The notes under the pieces are model-generated. The model was not told the origin of the DNA. It ran no database searches and saw nothing but the letters and a program-made list of their open reading frames with translations. Positions 17,390 through 26,900 of a stretch of DNA of 59,602 nt are shown here, in pieces. The number at the start of each line of letters is the position of its first letter. The first letter of the stretch is position 1. The stretch is from UBA1715 sp036752345 (lineage in GTDB: Bacteria > Bacteroidota > Bacteroidia > Bacteroidales > UBA1715): the NCBI GenBank assembly GCA_036752345.1, contig DAIOSV010000005.1:1-59602 (forward strand). The letters are read 5' to 3'. A program made the position numbers and the translations under genes.

Positions 17390-18475
17390 GTGAAACGCAT
17401 TCTATACATAGTTCCGCATCGCCTCAACAGAAGCCCTGGGCAGAGATTCCGATGTGAACATTTCATTCCTATTTTGCAACAAAACGGATATGAAATCACG
17501 TATTCCAATATTATTTCAGAATGGGACGACAAGTATTTTTACCAAGAAGGTAAATATCTTTTCAAAACATTCATTTTCATTAAAACGTTCATCCACCGTT
17601 GTTGGGACGTGATTCGCGCTCCAAAATATGATTACATTTTTATTTATCGCGAAGCGTTCATGATTGGAACAACGCAATTCGAACGAGGGCTAAAACGAAG
17701 CAAACGCCCTATTATATTCGATTTCGACGATTCTATTTGGATACAAGACATTTCCGAAGGGAACAAAAATCTTTCATGGATGAAACGTCCATCAAAAACG
17801 GATGAAATAATTAGCCTCGCCGATTTGGTTATAGTGGGAAACAAATATTTAGCGGAACATGCTAAGACTTTTTGCTCCAACGTTGCCATTATTCCTACGA
17901 CTATTGACACTAATTATCACAAACCTACCAACAAAACAACCCACAGCATTCTTTGCATAGGTTGGACAGGGAGCGAAACCACCATTCGACACTTCAAATT
18001 AATAATTCCGGTACTGAGACGGTTAAAAGAAAAATATGGTGACCATATTTCGTTCACACAAATAAGCAACGTACCCTATGATGTACCCGAAATCGGCCTG
18101 AACGCAATTACATGGACTCCACAAAACGAGATTTCGGAATTGGAGAAATTCGATATAGGTATTATGCCTCTCCCGAACGATGAATGGGCAAAAGGAAAAT
18201 GCGGTTTTAAAGGCCTTCAATATATGGCAATGGAAATTCCTACCATTATGTCGCCCGTTGGTGTTAATACTGAAATTATAGAAGATGGCGTAAATGGTTT
18301 TTTTGCAAGTAACGAAGAAGAGTGGTTTTCGGTTCTTTGCAGACTTATAGAAGACAATGAATTACGCGCAACTATCGGTAAAAAAGGACGTGAGACAGTA
18401 ATAGAACGATATTCTATTGAATCGCAAAAGAAAAAATACGTGCAACTATTTGATGACCTTACTCAAAAAAGGTAA
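17390..18475 (+). CDS. Glycosyltransferase, GT4-like
   Basis: A 361-residue GT-B fold glycosyltransferase. The N-terminal part contains a long basic/aromatic region and FDFDDSIW; the C-terminal part has GWTGSETTIRHF, GIMPLPNDEWAKGKCGFKGLQYMAMEIP and the NGFFASNEEEW segment, which form the nucleotide-sugar site. Start is GTG directly after the holA stop; no better ATG is available near. Its 3' end overlaps the end of the convergent FemAB/GNAT-like gene by 30 bases. Acceptor and sugar are unknown; the neighbour suggests envelope glycan work. Confidence 0.85.
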   Translation: MKRILYIVPHRLNRSPGQRFRCEHFIPILQQNGYEITYSNIISEWDDKYFYQEGKYLFKTFIFIKTFIHRCWDVIRAPKYDYIFIYREAFMIGTTQFERGLKRSKRPIIFDFDDSIWIQDISEGNKNLSWMKRPSKTDEIISLADLVIVGNKYLAEHAKTFCSNVAIIPTTIDTNYHKPTNKTTHSILCIGWTGSETTIRHFKLIIPVLRRLKEKYGDHISFTQISNVPYDVPEIGLNAITWTPQNEISELEKFDIGIMPLPNDEWAKGKCGFKGLQYMAMEIPTIMSPVGVNTEIIEDGVNGFFASNEEEWFSVLCRLIEDNELRATIGKKGRETVIERYSIESQKKKYVQLFDDLTQKR

Positions 18476-19315
18476 AACACAACGTTCGTAATAATAATAC
18501 GGCTTGTTTTCAGCTCCGAAGCCTTTATAAAAACGACTGATGCCGGGATTCTCCGAACCTTCAAAATCTATACTTACATTTGTTCCTGCGTATTTTTGAA
18601 TCACGAAATCAAGCAATAAAAACATCGCTTTTGTTCGCTTTCCTTCTTCTCTAGAAACAGGGAATAAATAGTATAATTTTTTATTGGTTTTAAAAAACAC
18701 GGCAATGGCATTCACCTCAGACTTCTCATTCGTCACAACGTACATCTCGGAATGTTCATTTCTGAGTAATTGCTCAACTTCTTTTCTATTATACAACGAA
18801 TCACCCACTTTTTGCATATAGGTTTTCCACACATCTACCTTATTTTCAAATTGTTGAAAGCATGAATGTGCATGAATCTGAGCGCTGCGAATATTGTGTT
18901 TTGTGTTTTGTGCGAACTGTTCGTACAATTTTTCGTATGGTTTTGATAGTGCAAGTTCAAAATTTTGACGCACACGTTCTCCTCCAAACAAAGATGTTGA
19001 GAGACTAATTCGAATGTATTTATATTGGGAGATTATGGTTTTGATTTCTTCTCTTTCAGAAGCAGAAGGTTCTTTTTGAGAATATATTCCATATTGTTGA
19101 GAAAAAATTGGTTGCACCAAATAATGGAAACCAAATTTTGTTTTTACTGGCAAAGGAAATACGATTCTGTAATCATCAACAACTATGCCTTTCCACTCTG
19201 GAGCAACAATGTCAAGAAACCAAGAATATGCATACACCTCGGAGCATTGAGAAGCCGTTATCAATGAATCCCATTGTTGCCTGTCAATTTCTCTATTATC
19301 TATAACGCGTATCAC
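18446..19315 (-). CDS. FemAB/GNAT-like acyltransferase family protein
   Basis: A 289-residue protein of the Bacteroidota group annotated as FemAB- or GNAT-like. Seen: an N-terminal DRQQWDSLI block, YAYSWFLDIVAPEW, and the C-terminal GNAT-type core with AIAVFF and the FEGSENPGISRFYKGFGAE ending. FemAB-type enzymes transfer amino acids to peptidoglycan stem peptides or similar acceptors; the substrate here is not known. The 3' end overlaps the glycosyltransferase gene by 30 bases on the other strand, and the 5' end overlaps the small basic protein gene by 4 bases. Confidence 0.75.
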   Translation of the reverse strand: MIRVIDNREIDRQQWDSLITASQCSEVYAYSWFLDIVAPEWKGIVVDDYRIVFPLPVKTKFGFHYLVQPIFSQQYGIYSQKEPSASEREEIKTIISQYKYIRISLSTSLFGGERVRQNFELALSKPYEKLYEQFAQNTKHNIRSAQIHAHSCFQQFENKVDVWKTYMQKVGDSLYNRKEVEQLLRNEHSEMYVVTNEKSEVNAIAVFFKTNKKLYYLFPVSREEGKRTKAMFLLLDFVIQKYAGTNVSIDFEGSENPGISRFYKGFGAENKPYYYYERCVLPFLSKVIK

Positions 19316-19674
19316 CGACGACGTGCTTTTTTCTTAGAGGCGATTCTACTTTTCAACGGAGGTTTGTGTTGATTATATGCTTCTGATTTTTTCTTACTTT
19401 CTTTCATGTACTTCAAGGTCTTGTCATCTTGAATTTCCTTGTGATGTTTGTCATATTCTTTTTCCTTACGCTGATCTCTGTGACGCATCATTCGCTGCTG
19501 TTCTTTTACAGAAGGAAGACTTTGTTTAATTTCCGTCTCTTTCTTTACCTCTTCTTGTACCTCTGTGTCATAATCGTCAGAATCATCATTAGGAATAAAT
19601 ACTTTGTCATCACTCTGCGCACTCGCTAATAAGCACGAAAAAAGAATACTAATAATAAAAAATACTCGTTTCAT
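19312..19674 (-). CDS. Small secreted, highly charged protein
   Basis: A 120-residue protein with a clear signal peptide (hydrophobic residues 5-17, ending in ASAQ). The mature part is acidic first (a run of Asp around residues 30-38) and then strongly basic, with many Lys, Arg, Glu and His and a C-terminal KKKARRR. It is probably helical and periplasmic. I do not recognise the family. It is translationally coupled to the FemAB/GNAT-like gene by a 4-base overlap, and a -7 element precedes it. Confidence 0.7.
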   Translation of the reverse strand: MKRVFFIISILFSCLLASAQSDDKVFIPNDDSDDYDTEVQEEVKKETEIKQSLPSVKEQQRMMRHRDQRKEKEYDKHHKEIQDDKTLKYMKESKKKSEAYNQHKPPLKSRIASKKKARRR

Positions 19675-19694
19675 GGGAAATCTCTTTATTTTTA

Positions 19695-19702
19695 CAAAAG
19701 TA
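19695..19702 (-). promoter_or_regulatory. -7 element (TACTTTTG) for the charged protein gene
   Basis: Minus-strand TACTTTTG, 20 bases before the ATG at 19674, matching TAnnTTTG. Confidence 0.5.
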
Positions 19703-19715
19703 AAAAAAGTTTTTT

Positions 19716-20168
19716 ATGAGTAACGTATATAAAGCAATTGTTAGTATAGTTTTAACTTTCCTTGTTGTAGGATGCAACAAGAAGGATAATCCTGTGCCTG
19801 TAACAAGCATCAGCTACACAGTTTCAGAAATAGAAAGTGATGCGCGATATCTAAATTTGCGGATAATTGGAGGCTCTGCGGTATTGCAAACGAACACCTG
19901 TGTTGGATATAACTGTAATGGCGTTGTACTATATCGGCAAAAAAACGATGGTGGCGTTGACGACTTTTGCGCTTTTGATAGAACATGTACATATGAAGGA
20001 GGAGATTGCGCAATGGAGATTGACAAAGCATACCCCGACCTGCTAGTTTGTCCTAAATGCGGGTCAGTTTTTAATATGAGTGGAAAATATATGGAGAAAG
20101 GTCCTGCTGAATTTCCACTCAGAGAATTTAATTGCGATTACTACAACGGGGACTTACGGTTATATTAG
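19716..20168 (+). CDS. Rieske-like lipoprotein with Cys in place of His ligands
   Basis: A 150-residue lipoprotein (lipobox VVGC, Cys20). The region from about residue 80 to 135 has the layout of a Rieske domain, with FDRTCTYE followed by LLVCPKCGSVFN and then GPAEFPLREF. In a true Rieske cluster the pattern is C-x-H and C-x-x-H; here the corresponding positions are C91-T-Y and C112-P-K-C115, and an extra Cys98 is present, so the His ligands are missing. A Cys4 zinc or iron site, or disulfides, is possible. Similar lipoproteins occur in Bacteroidota, usually annotated as hypothetical. The 3' end overlaps the convergent VC0807 gene by 4 bases. Confidence 0.75.
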   Translation: MSNVYKAIVSIVLTFLVVGCNKKDNPVPVTSISYTVSEIESDARYLNLRIIGGSAVLQTNTCVGYNCNGVVLYRQKNDGGVDDFCAFDRTCTYEGGDCAMEIDKAYPDLLVCPKCGSVFNMSGKYMEKGPAEFPLREFNCDYYNGDLRLY

Positions 20169-20878
20169 TTATCCGTTTTTACCAATTCTTCTAATGGTAT
20201 ATCTGTCATTTTTGTGATTTGCTTGAAAATGTAAAACATAACTATCACAAGAATGATGGTACAAGGTACTGCTATTATGGGGAAACTCAAGCCAGTTAAT
20301 TTGCCAATTTCTTCTGTATAGGACTCAGTACCGGGTTGACTCTTTAAAATAATTCGCGCTAAAGTAAAATTAAGTACTGACGACAAAAGAAAAGATATTA
20401 CCACCCAATATGATGATTTGCGAAACATTTTCTCAAATTCTTCACGTTTCCCGCGCTCATCAAGCACTGAGTACACCTTTGGCATATCAACAATGTCCTC
20501 ATTAAAAAGCAAACTAGAGACGACACTTCTATTTATTTTTATTGACACAAAAACAACTATTGCAATGATTAATGGTACCGAAGCTTCTTTTATTGCCATT
20601 ACCAATGGTTTTGCTTCAATAGTTCCTAAAACACCTGTCAATAAAATACTCACAAACCCTAGTATTGAAATAAAATTCACTTGTCTTGTTCTTACATAAT
20701 GAACTATTGCATAACAAATTGGGAATGAAATTGCAACGAGTAAGCTAATCTTGGGCCCTAAAGCTAATGCTCCCTCTGTCCCATTGAATTTTGTCATTAT
20801 AACAACAGGAATGACAATATTGAACAGTAAACTGAGTAACTGATTTTCTTTTGGTGGCTTTGATTGTATTTTTTCCAT
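20165..20878 (-). CDS. VC0807 family membrane protein
   Basis: An integral membrane protein of 237 residues with about six hydrophobic segments. It matches the VC0807 family by blocks such as NIVIPVVIMTKF, VNFISILGFVSILLTGVLG, IKEASVPLIIAI and LNFTLARIILKSQPGTESY. Function unknown. I place the start at the ATG at 20878: the longer frame begins at a GTG at 20899 that lies inside the terminator stem of the sus operon and is unlikely to be used. The gene follows the sus operon terminator, so it is probably transcribed separately. Confidence 0.82.
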   Translation of the reverse strand: MEKIQSKPPKENQLLSLLFNIVIPVVIMTKFNGTEGALALGPKISLLVAISFPICYAIVHYVRTRQVNFISILGFVSILLTGVLGTIEAKPLVMAIKEASVPLIIAIVVFVSIKINRSVVSSLLFNEDIVDMPKVYSVLDERGKREEFEKMFRKSSYWVVISFLLSSVLNFTLARIILKSQPGTESYTEEIGKLTGLSFPIIAVPCTIILVIVMFYIFKQITKMTDIPLEELVKTDN

Positions 20879-20893
20879 ATAGAAAGATAAAAA

Positions 20894-20921
20894 AAGCACC
20901 TGCCGAAAACAACAGGTGCTT
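20894..20921 (-). terminator. Rho-independent terminator of the susC-susD-susE operon
   Basis: On the minus strand a perfect 9-base stem (AAGCACCTG with CAGGTGCTT, 10-base loop) is followed by seven T. It lies 20 bases after the stop of the SusE-like gene, separating the operon from the VC0807 gene. Confidence 0.88.
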
Positions 20922-20941
20922 CTTAAAAATTACATTATAAA

Positions 20942-21913
20942 TTACTCAGCTGATTCTACTGCATGGAATGTGTAATCCTTAGTTAAAGGATCTCCACTTC
21001 CTGCGTCAGCAGCTGCACTTTGAGAGCACAATGTCAATGTTTTATCAGTTGACAAATCAACAGTCCATTTATATGATGAACCTACTACTGTTATACTACC
21101 ATCAGTGCTTTTTGGAATACAGTTGTTTACTTTCAAAGTAATGATACATTTTCCAGGATTGCTACCTTTGGGATATATAATGTCCACTCCAGGCTTTGCA
21201 TCATCTAATACTAAATCATAAGAACCTGCTGCACCAGTTGATGCTTTGGTAATTCTATAAAAAGTATTCGAATTTACTGCTTTTTCAACCTGAACAATAA
21301 TACTATAACTTGTAGATGTTGAATTTTTAGGATCTGTAGAATTAGGATCCCACAAATCAACTTGAGTATCGATAACTACAATAGGGAATGGACCTGATAC
21401 GGTCTCTGCATATTCGCCCAATTCATAATCATAATTACGTGATGTAGCATACATCTGAAATGGTGAACCTACTGGAGAAATAGATGAGAATGAATAGGTT
21501 TTAACATTTCTTCCCATTGCATCTACTGTAGATAATGCAACACCTGATGCTTTTAAAGATACTCTATTTTCATATATTGTATCTTTAAAACCATTTTTAT
21601 CAAGATCCTTATCAGAGATTTTAATCCCATCTAACAATGAATCTGGTAAATTTCTTTTCAAATAATCTGTTTTAGCTTCACCAGGCCATACTACATATGA
21701 ATCGGCATCGGCATCAGCTACGAAACAAAGAACATCACTTAACTCAATTGTATCAGGGTTTGCTTTCGCTTTCGATAAGTCCAATTGATTAGCCAAATAC
21801 TCCTTATTGAAATACCATGAAAATTTGGCTGATTCAGGTTTTTCGACTTTACCTTTACAAGACGTAAAGCCAGCAACTACTAATGCTGCTAATATTATAC
21901 TATATTTTTTCAT
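20942..21913 (-). CDS. SusE/SusF-like outer membrane lipoprotein
   Basis: A 323-residue lipoprotein (lipobox FTSC, Cys19) immediately downstream of susD, in the place where Bacteroidota carry SusE/SusF-type glycan-binding surface lipoproteins. It is rich in beta-forming and hydroxyl residues, with no enzyme motif. I cannot assign a specific Pfam family; the call rests on the lipoprotein signal and operon position. It is followed by the operon terminator. Confidence 0.7.
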   Translation of the reverse strand: MKKYSIILAALVVAGFTSCKGKVEKPESAKFSWYFNKEYLANQLDLSKAKANPDTIELSDVLCFVADADADSYVVWPGEAKTDYLKRNLPDSLLDGIKISDKDLDKNGFKDTIYENRVSLKASGVALSTVDAMGRNVKTYSFSSISPVGSPFQMYATSRNYDYELGEYAETVSGPFPIVVIDTQVDLWDPNSTDPKNSTSTSYSIIVQVEKAVNSNTFYRITKASTGAAGSYDLVLDDAKPGVDIIYPKGSNPGKCIITLKVNNCIPKSTDGSITVVGSSYKWTVDLSTDKTLTLCSQSAAADAGSGDPLTKDYTFHAVESAE

Positions 21914-21929
21914 ACTAACCTCCTATTTA

Positions 21930-23666
21930 TTAATATCCAGGATTTTGTTTTAAATTTCCTCCCGCATGTAAAATTATTTCTGCTTGTGGAATTGGCCAAC
22001 GTCCCAATGTTGCATCATTAAATTTGAACGTATAACCTGAAATATCTTGAGTTCTAAATTTAGATGTTTCTCCCCAACGAATTAAATCCCAATAACGATC
22101 TCCTTCTCCATACATTTCTACACGACGTTCTTTTTTAACAGCATCCAAAGTTACTGTAGTTAAATCGGCAGGAGTTGCAGCTGGAGTGTATGTATAACAT
22201 GCAGCAGATGCACCAGAAGTATTGTAATTTACGGTACGAGCACTATTACGAGCACGAGCACGCAAAGCATTTATTAATCCTAATACTTCAGTATCATGGC
22301 CACCAGCTTGAACACCAGCTTCTGCAGCAATCAACATAACGTCAGCCCAACGCAAAAGAATAAGATCCTTGCCGGCAACCTGAGTGTTGTTTCCACTATT
22401 GATTAACAACGGACTTACTTCTGTATTTTTCATGTTATAATATCCAGTTGACCAAGCTACGGCGCCAATTGCATACCAACCTTCAACATTAGCATCGCCA
22501 ATCTTGATTTTTGATGGTTTACACCATGCAGCTGTATCCAAATGTAAACTTGCTATAGAAGCATTAACTGCAGCATTTTTATACGGAGACGCAACAATCA
22601 TCGTTGCACGAGCATCACCTGGTTCAAAAGCATCAAGTAAATTTTGTGTTGGCATTGCAAATCCATATCCTAAACCATCTTCTATCTGTGATGCTTTATT
22701 AGTTTGATCATAATAATAACGAGGTCCTGTGTACAATGGTTTAATAGAACCATCACCTTGGTGTCCATACAATGAACCAGCAATCATCTTAACTGAGAAT
22801 ACTATTTCTTTACTACTTTCATGAGATTCTCCATAAATGTCGAACACATCTTGATAATGCGTTTCCAATCCATATGTTGAACCATTTGCTTCAGTATACA
22901 ATGTATAAGCAGCTTGATAAGCCTTTTCATAATCGGCAGGATTGTTACACATATCAGCACGATACAAATATGCTTTCGCTAAGAAAGCTCTTGCAGCTCC
23001 TGAAGTAACCTTACCAGATTCTGCTGTTGTAGGCAATTCACCTTTAATTGCTTCCAATTCAGAAATGATAAAATCATATTGTTCTCTTACTGCCTTAGTA
23101 CCTATATTATCATCACCAGATGCTCGGTTTCCTAAATTTTCAGCATCAGAAGGAGAAACTGAATTTTTTAATAATACAACAGGTCCAAATGTTTTTGTAA
23201 GTTGGAAATAATACCAAGCACGCAAGAAACGAACTTCCGCACGCATTTCTTTGATTTTCTCATTATCTGTTCCTTCACAACCATCCAACATTGCATTTGC
23301 ACGAGCGATTCCTTTATATGCTGCATCCCAAATACCAGACATTACAGAACTTCTATCTGTAGCTTGGAAAACGCTCAACTGGCCACTTTTATCCCAGTCA
23401 TCACCGGTAGTGTATGTTTTTAAACCATTAGCACCACCACGCTCTGCATCATCTGTACAGATATCTCCAATCTTCCAAAGATATTCATCATGCAATTCGA
23501 ACCATCCTAGTGGATCATATATTGCATTAACTGCCAATTGACATTGGTCAGGGTCGTTATAATATGTCGCAGTACTCGAAACTCCTAGAGGATCTTTGGT
23601 TATAAAATCTTCGGTACACGAATATAACCCAAGTGCTGCTATTAATGCGATTGTTATCTTTTTCAT
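21930..23666 (-). CDS. SusD/RagB family nutrient-binding outer membrane lipoprotein
   Basis: Surface lipoprotein that captures a ligand and closes over the SusC barrel. Lipobox LYSC at residue 16, then DPLGV and an alpha-helical TPR core: YKGIARANAMLDGC, RFLRAWYYFQLTKTFGPVVLL, SGAARAFLAKAYLYRADM. The C-terminus has LILLRWADVMLIAAEA, ERRVEMYGEGDRYWDLIRWGE and a final NPGY. Length 578 is typical. It starts 17 bases after susC. The ligand is unknown, as no glycoside hydrolase or peptidase gene is in the operon. Confidence 0.96.
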   Translation of the reverse strand: MKKITIALIAALGLYSCTEDFITKDPLGVSSTATYYNDPDQCQLAVNAIYDPLGWFELHDEYLWKIGDICTDDAERGGANGLKTYTTGDDWDKSGQLSVFQATDRSSVMSGIWDAAYKGIARANAMLDGCEGTDNEKIKEMRAEVRFLRAWYYFQLTKTFGPVVLLKNSVSPSDAENLGNRASGDDNIGTKAVREQYDFIISELEAIKGELPTTAESGKVTSGAARAFLAKAYLYRADMCNNPADYEKAYQAAYTLYTEANGSTYGLETHYQDVFDIYGESHESSKEIVFSVKMIAGSLYGHQGDGSIKPLYTGPRYYYDQTNKASQIEDGLGYGFAMPTQNLLDAFEPGDARATMIVASPYKNAAVNASIASLHLDTAAWCKPSKIKIGDANVEGWYAIGAVAWSTGYYNMKNTEVSPLLINSGNNTQVAGKDLILLRWADVMLIAAEAGVQAGGHDTEVLGLINALRARARNSARTVNYNTSGASAACYTYTPAATPADLTTVTLDAVKKERRVEMYGEGDRYWDLIRWGETSKFRTQDISGYTFKFNDATLGRWPIPQAEIILHAGGNLKQNPGY

Positions 23667-23683
23667 TTTATTTCTTTATTAAA

Positions 23684-26600
23684 TTAAAATCCCAAATTTA
23701 CACCAAAGACAAATGATCTTGCCTGAGGATATGTTCCTCGATCAACTCCAAATTCAGGTCCTTCCCAGTTTAAAGCTGTGTTTGTTCCAATTTCAGGATC
23801 GAATCCTGAATATTTCGTGAATGTCAACACATTTTGTGCTTGGAAATACACACGTAAATTTTTCACTTTCGCTTTATTTACAATCTTTTCTGGAATGGTA
23901 TATCCCAATGTTAAGTTTTTCAAGCGGAAATAAGATCCATTTTCAATATATGCTGAACTTGGATACCCTTCTGATGTTGTGAACCAAGAAGCATCTGTTG
24001 GTTCAGATGAACCTGTATTGTCTTCTGACCACACATCCAAACGACGAGTAGAAACATTTGATCCTAAAGCTCCACCATCCAAATAATATCTCGTATTGTT
24101 GAAGATATCATTTCCTGCTACACCTTGGAAAGCCATTGCAAAATCAAAACCTGCAAATGTTGCATCAAAATTGAAACCATAAGTGAAATCAGGATTTGGA
24201 TTACCAATACAAGTAATATCGTTTGTTGTAATTTGACCATCACCATCAATATCTACAATTTTGAAATCACCCAATTGTGCTGATGGCTGTGCTGATTTAT
24301 TTACTTGATCCCAACTTGTAAATATTCCATCAACTTTGTATCCCCAGAATGAAGAAATAGGATATCCTTCAAGAGTTCTACAAGCATATACATTCGAAGA
24401 ACGACCAACGTTACCTCCATAAAGAATTGTTCCACCTAATTCTTTAACTTCATTGTAGTTGTGAGTTAAGTTTCCACCTATGCTGTAGTTTAATGAACGT
24501 TTGCTATCTTCACTGAATTTAATGCTATTTCTATAGGTTAAATCAACTTCGTAACCACGGTTCAATATTTTACCAGCATTTACAGTTGGATTTGTTTTTA
24601 CACCAACAATTGCAGGAACTTCAACGTTTACTAAGTTATCTACGTTATTTTTTACGTAATAGTCAAAGTTGAATTGCAATTTGTTTTTCCAGAATGCGAT
24701 ATCTGTACCAAGATCCCAACTAGTTGCTTCCTCCCAATGTAAATCTTCGTTAGCTACACCACTTGAAATAACACCTGGCTGACCATTATATCCTGCTTCT
24801 GGATCTTGAATCATACTTGCTACATACAAGTAGTTGCCAATATTTTCGTTTCCAATTTTTCCCCAACCTCCACGAAGTTTAAACAAGTTGATGTTTTTGT
24901 TTAAGAACTCATTGTTATAGAAGAATGGTTCTTTATTGATTTTCCAACCTAATCCAATAGATGGGAATGTTCCATATTTATTCTTTGAACCAAAACGAGA
25001 AGAACCATCACGACGAACAGTTATGTTTGCTAAATATTTGTCACTGAATGAATATTCTACACGACCAATATATGAAATCATAGAGTGTTCGCTTGGTGCT
25101 TGCCAAGTTTCAGCCCATGCTGTTCCATCTGTTCCAGAAATAATGTAATGTTGAAAATCTTCTACACCAACATTTTCAACACGAGTTTTATATGCATCTT
25201 GTTTGTCATACAATGCTTCATGACCTAATAAGAAACGGAAACCATGTTTTACTTTGTTGGTATCAACTTTATCATAAATATTAAATGTATAATTCAATGT
25301 GTTTGATACATTCCAGTTAAATCCATTTTGAACTGTATTTTCAATGTATGACACACCATTGTTTTGAGAAGTAGAAACAAAGTAAACTGGTTTATATACA
25401 GCTTCTTCGTTGCCCCATTTACCATAGTTAACTTGAGACTTAAATTCAAGGCCATCCAATAGGAAGTCTAATTTATAATTCAACCAAGCTCCACCACCAA
25501 TACCATAACCAGTTTTTTCGTCAGTGCGATATTGTAATTCAACTAATGGGTTACCATATGATTGTCCTGAATATGAACTTGATTGACGATCTGTTCCAGT
25601 TGCATCTGCTGATACAGTTGGATCAAAAATCAAAGCCATACCAAGAACACTTTGTTCTATATTTCCTTCGTATATAAGGTCTTGAGATGTTTGGCTATAT
25701 CCTAAATTTGCTCCGATATCCAAGCGATCTGTTACTTTATACATTGACTTTAAACCAAATTCATAACGTTTGTAATTGGTAGTTTTTACAATACCATCTT
25801 GATTTTGATAGCCACCATTAATACTCCATGAACTTTTTGCAGAACCACCTTCTGCTGACAAACGATATTTTTCAATTGTTGCTGTTTGGAAAATTTCATC
25901 TTGCCAATTGGTGTTTGCATTGTTTGCATAATTATCTGGGAAAGTTCCCATAATTTTCATGTATTCGTCTCCGTTACAAACATCCATTTTTTTCCAAGCA
26001 GATTGTAAACCACGGTAGCCATCGAAATTAATGTTTACAAACTCATAATCAGATAGACTATTACCACCTTTAGTTGTAATAAGAACGACACCGTTTGCTC
26101 CACGAGCACCATATATAGCACAAGAAGAAGCATCTTTCAAGATACTAATTGATTCAATATTTCCCGGGTCACCACGATATTCATATCCTTGAGGAACACC
26201 ATCTACAACGTACAATGGGCGAGCATCACCGGTAGTTCCTTGTCCACGAATGACCATATTCATTCCTGATCCTGGAGTTCCTGAGTTTGATGTTACACTC
26301 ACACCTGATACCTTACCTTGTAATGCTTGGTCAATAGCAAGAACCGGTTGTTTGTTGAGATCTTCACCTCCAATTGTTCTATTGGCCCCTACCGCATCTT
26401 CTTTCTTGATTTGGCCATAACCAATTTTTACAACCGTTCCGGTAACGACTGCAGCGGATTTCAAAGAGACGTTAAAATTTCTCTTTGAGCCAACTTTTAC
26501 TTTTTGATCTTGGTATCCCAAATACGTGAATTCCAAAACCGATTCTGCACTTGCCACAGTCAAAGACCATGTTCCGTCCATTTCTGTATAAGCACCGTTA

Positions 26601-26761
26601 GTTGTACCAACCTCAGCTACTGAAGCCGCAACAAGAGGAGCTCCAGATTCATCGGTTAACTTACCCGACACAGTAATTTTTTGTGCGTTAACGTACCCTG
26701 CAGAAAAAAACGCAATCAAAAAAACGACTAAGCATTTTTTTAGTTTGAAGAGTTTTTTCAT
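23684..26761 (-). CDS. SusC/RagA family TonB-linked outer membrane transporter
   Basis: A 1025-residue TonB-dependent barrel. In order: signal peptide (residues 1-26), carboxypeptidase-regulatory-like domain (about 28-105), plug domain with the SusC signature (AIDQALQGKVSGVSV, then RPLYVVDGVP and ISILKDASSCAIYGARGANG), and a beta barrel ending in a C-terminal Phe (FGVNLGF). Works with the SusD partner to bring in a polymer or peptide ligand powered by TonB. A good -33/-7 promoter lies 77-107 bases upstream and an inverted repeat further up. The regulator-like gene at 26942 is immediately upstream. Confidence 0.97.
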   Translation of the reverse strand: MKKLFKLKKCLVVFLIAFFSAGYVNAQKITVSGKLTDESGAPLVAASVAEVGTTNGAYTEMDGTWSLTVASAESVLEFTYLGYQDQKVKVGSKRNFNVSLKSAAVVTGTVVKIGYGQIKKEDAVGANRTIGGEDLNKQPVLAIDQALQGKVSGVSVTSNSGTPGSGMNMVIRGQGTTGDARPLYVVDGVPQGYEYRGDPGNIESISILKDASSCAIYGARGANGVVLITTKGGNSLSDYEFVNINFDGYRGLQSAWKKMDVCNGDEYMKIMGTFPDNYANNANTNWQDEIFQTATIEKYRLSAEGGSAKSSWSINGGYQNQDGIVKTTNYKRYEFGLKSMYKVTDRLDIGANLGYSQTSQDLIYEGNIEQSVLGMALIFDPTVSADATGTDRQSSSYSGQSYGNPLVELQYRTDEKTGYGIGGGAWLNYKLDFLLDGLEFKSQVNYGKWGNEEAVYKPVYFVSTSQNNGVSYIENTVQNGFNWNVSNTLNYTFNIYDKVDTNKVKHGFRFLLGHEALYDKQDAYKTRVENVGVEDFQHYIISGTDGTAWAETWQAPSEHSMISYIGRVEYSFSDKYLANITVRRDGSSRFGSKNKYGTFPSIGLGWKINKEPFFYNNEFLNKNINLFKLRGGWGKIGNENIGNYLYVASMIQDPEAGYNGQPGVISSGVANEDLHWEEATSWDLGTDIAFWKNKLQFNFDYYVKNNVDNLVNVEVPAIVGVKTNPTVNAGKILNRGYEVDLTYRNSIKFSEDSKRSLNYSIGGNLTHNYNEVKELGGTILYGGNVGRSSNVYACRTLEGYPISSFWGYKVDGIFTSWDQVNKSAQPSAQLGDFKIVDIDGDGQITTNDITCIGNPNPDFTYGFNFDATFAGFDFAMAFQGVAGNDIFNNTRYYLDGGALGSNVSTRRLDVWSEDNTGSSEPTDASWFTTSEGYPSSAYIENGSYFRLKNLTLGYTIPEKIVNKAKVKNLRVYFQAQNVLTFTKYSGFDPEIGTNTALNWEGPEFGVDRGTYPQARSFVFGVNLGF

Positions 26762-26837
26762 GAAATTTTTTTTTAGTTAAACATTAATATTTCCTCTGCC
26801 CTTTTTTTGATTTTTACACCAATACGAATAGGACGGA

Positions 26838-26868
26838 CAAATTTATAAAAAGCCTATGGTTTTCCAAA
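26838..26868 (-). promoter_or_regulatory. susC operon promoter: TTTG (-33) and TAAATTTG (-7)
   Basis: Minus strand: TTTG at 26868-26865, a 19-base spacer, and TAAATTTG at 26845-26838. This matches the Bacteroidota promoter both in sequence and spacing. The predicted leader to the ATG at 26761 is about 70 bases. Confidence 0.65.
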
Positions 26869-26900
26869 CAATTTCTGAAATTTTTCCGAAATCAGTTTTA

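Noticed and set aside
20879..20899. A GTG start that lengthens the VC0807 protein by seven residues.
   Set aside because: It lies within the stem of the sus terminator; the ATG at 20878 is better.
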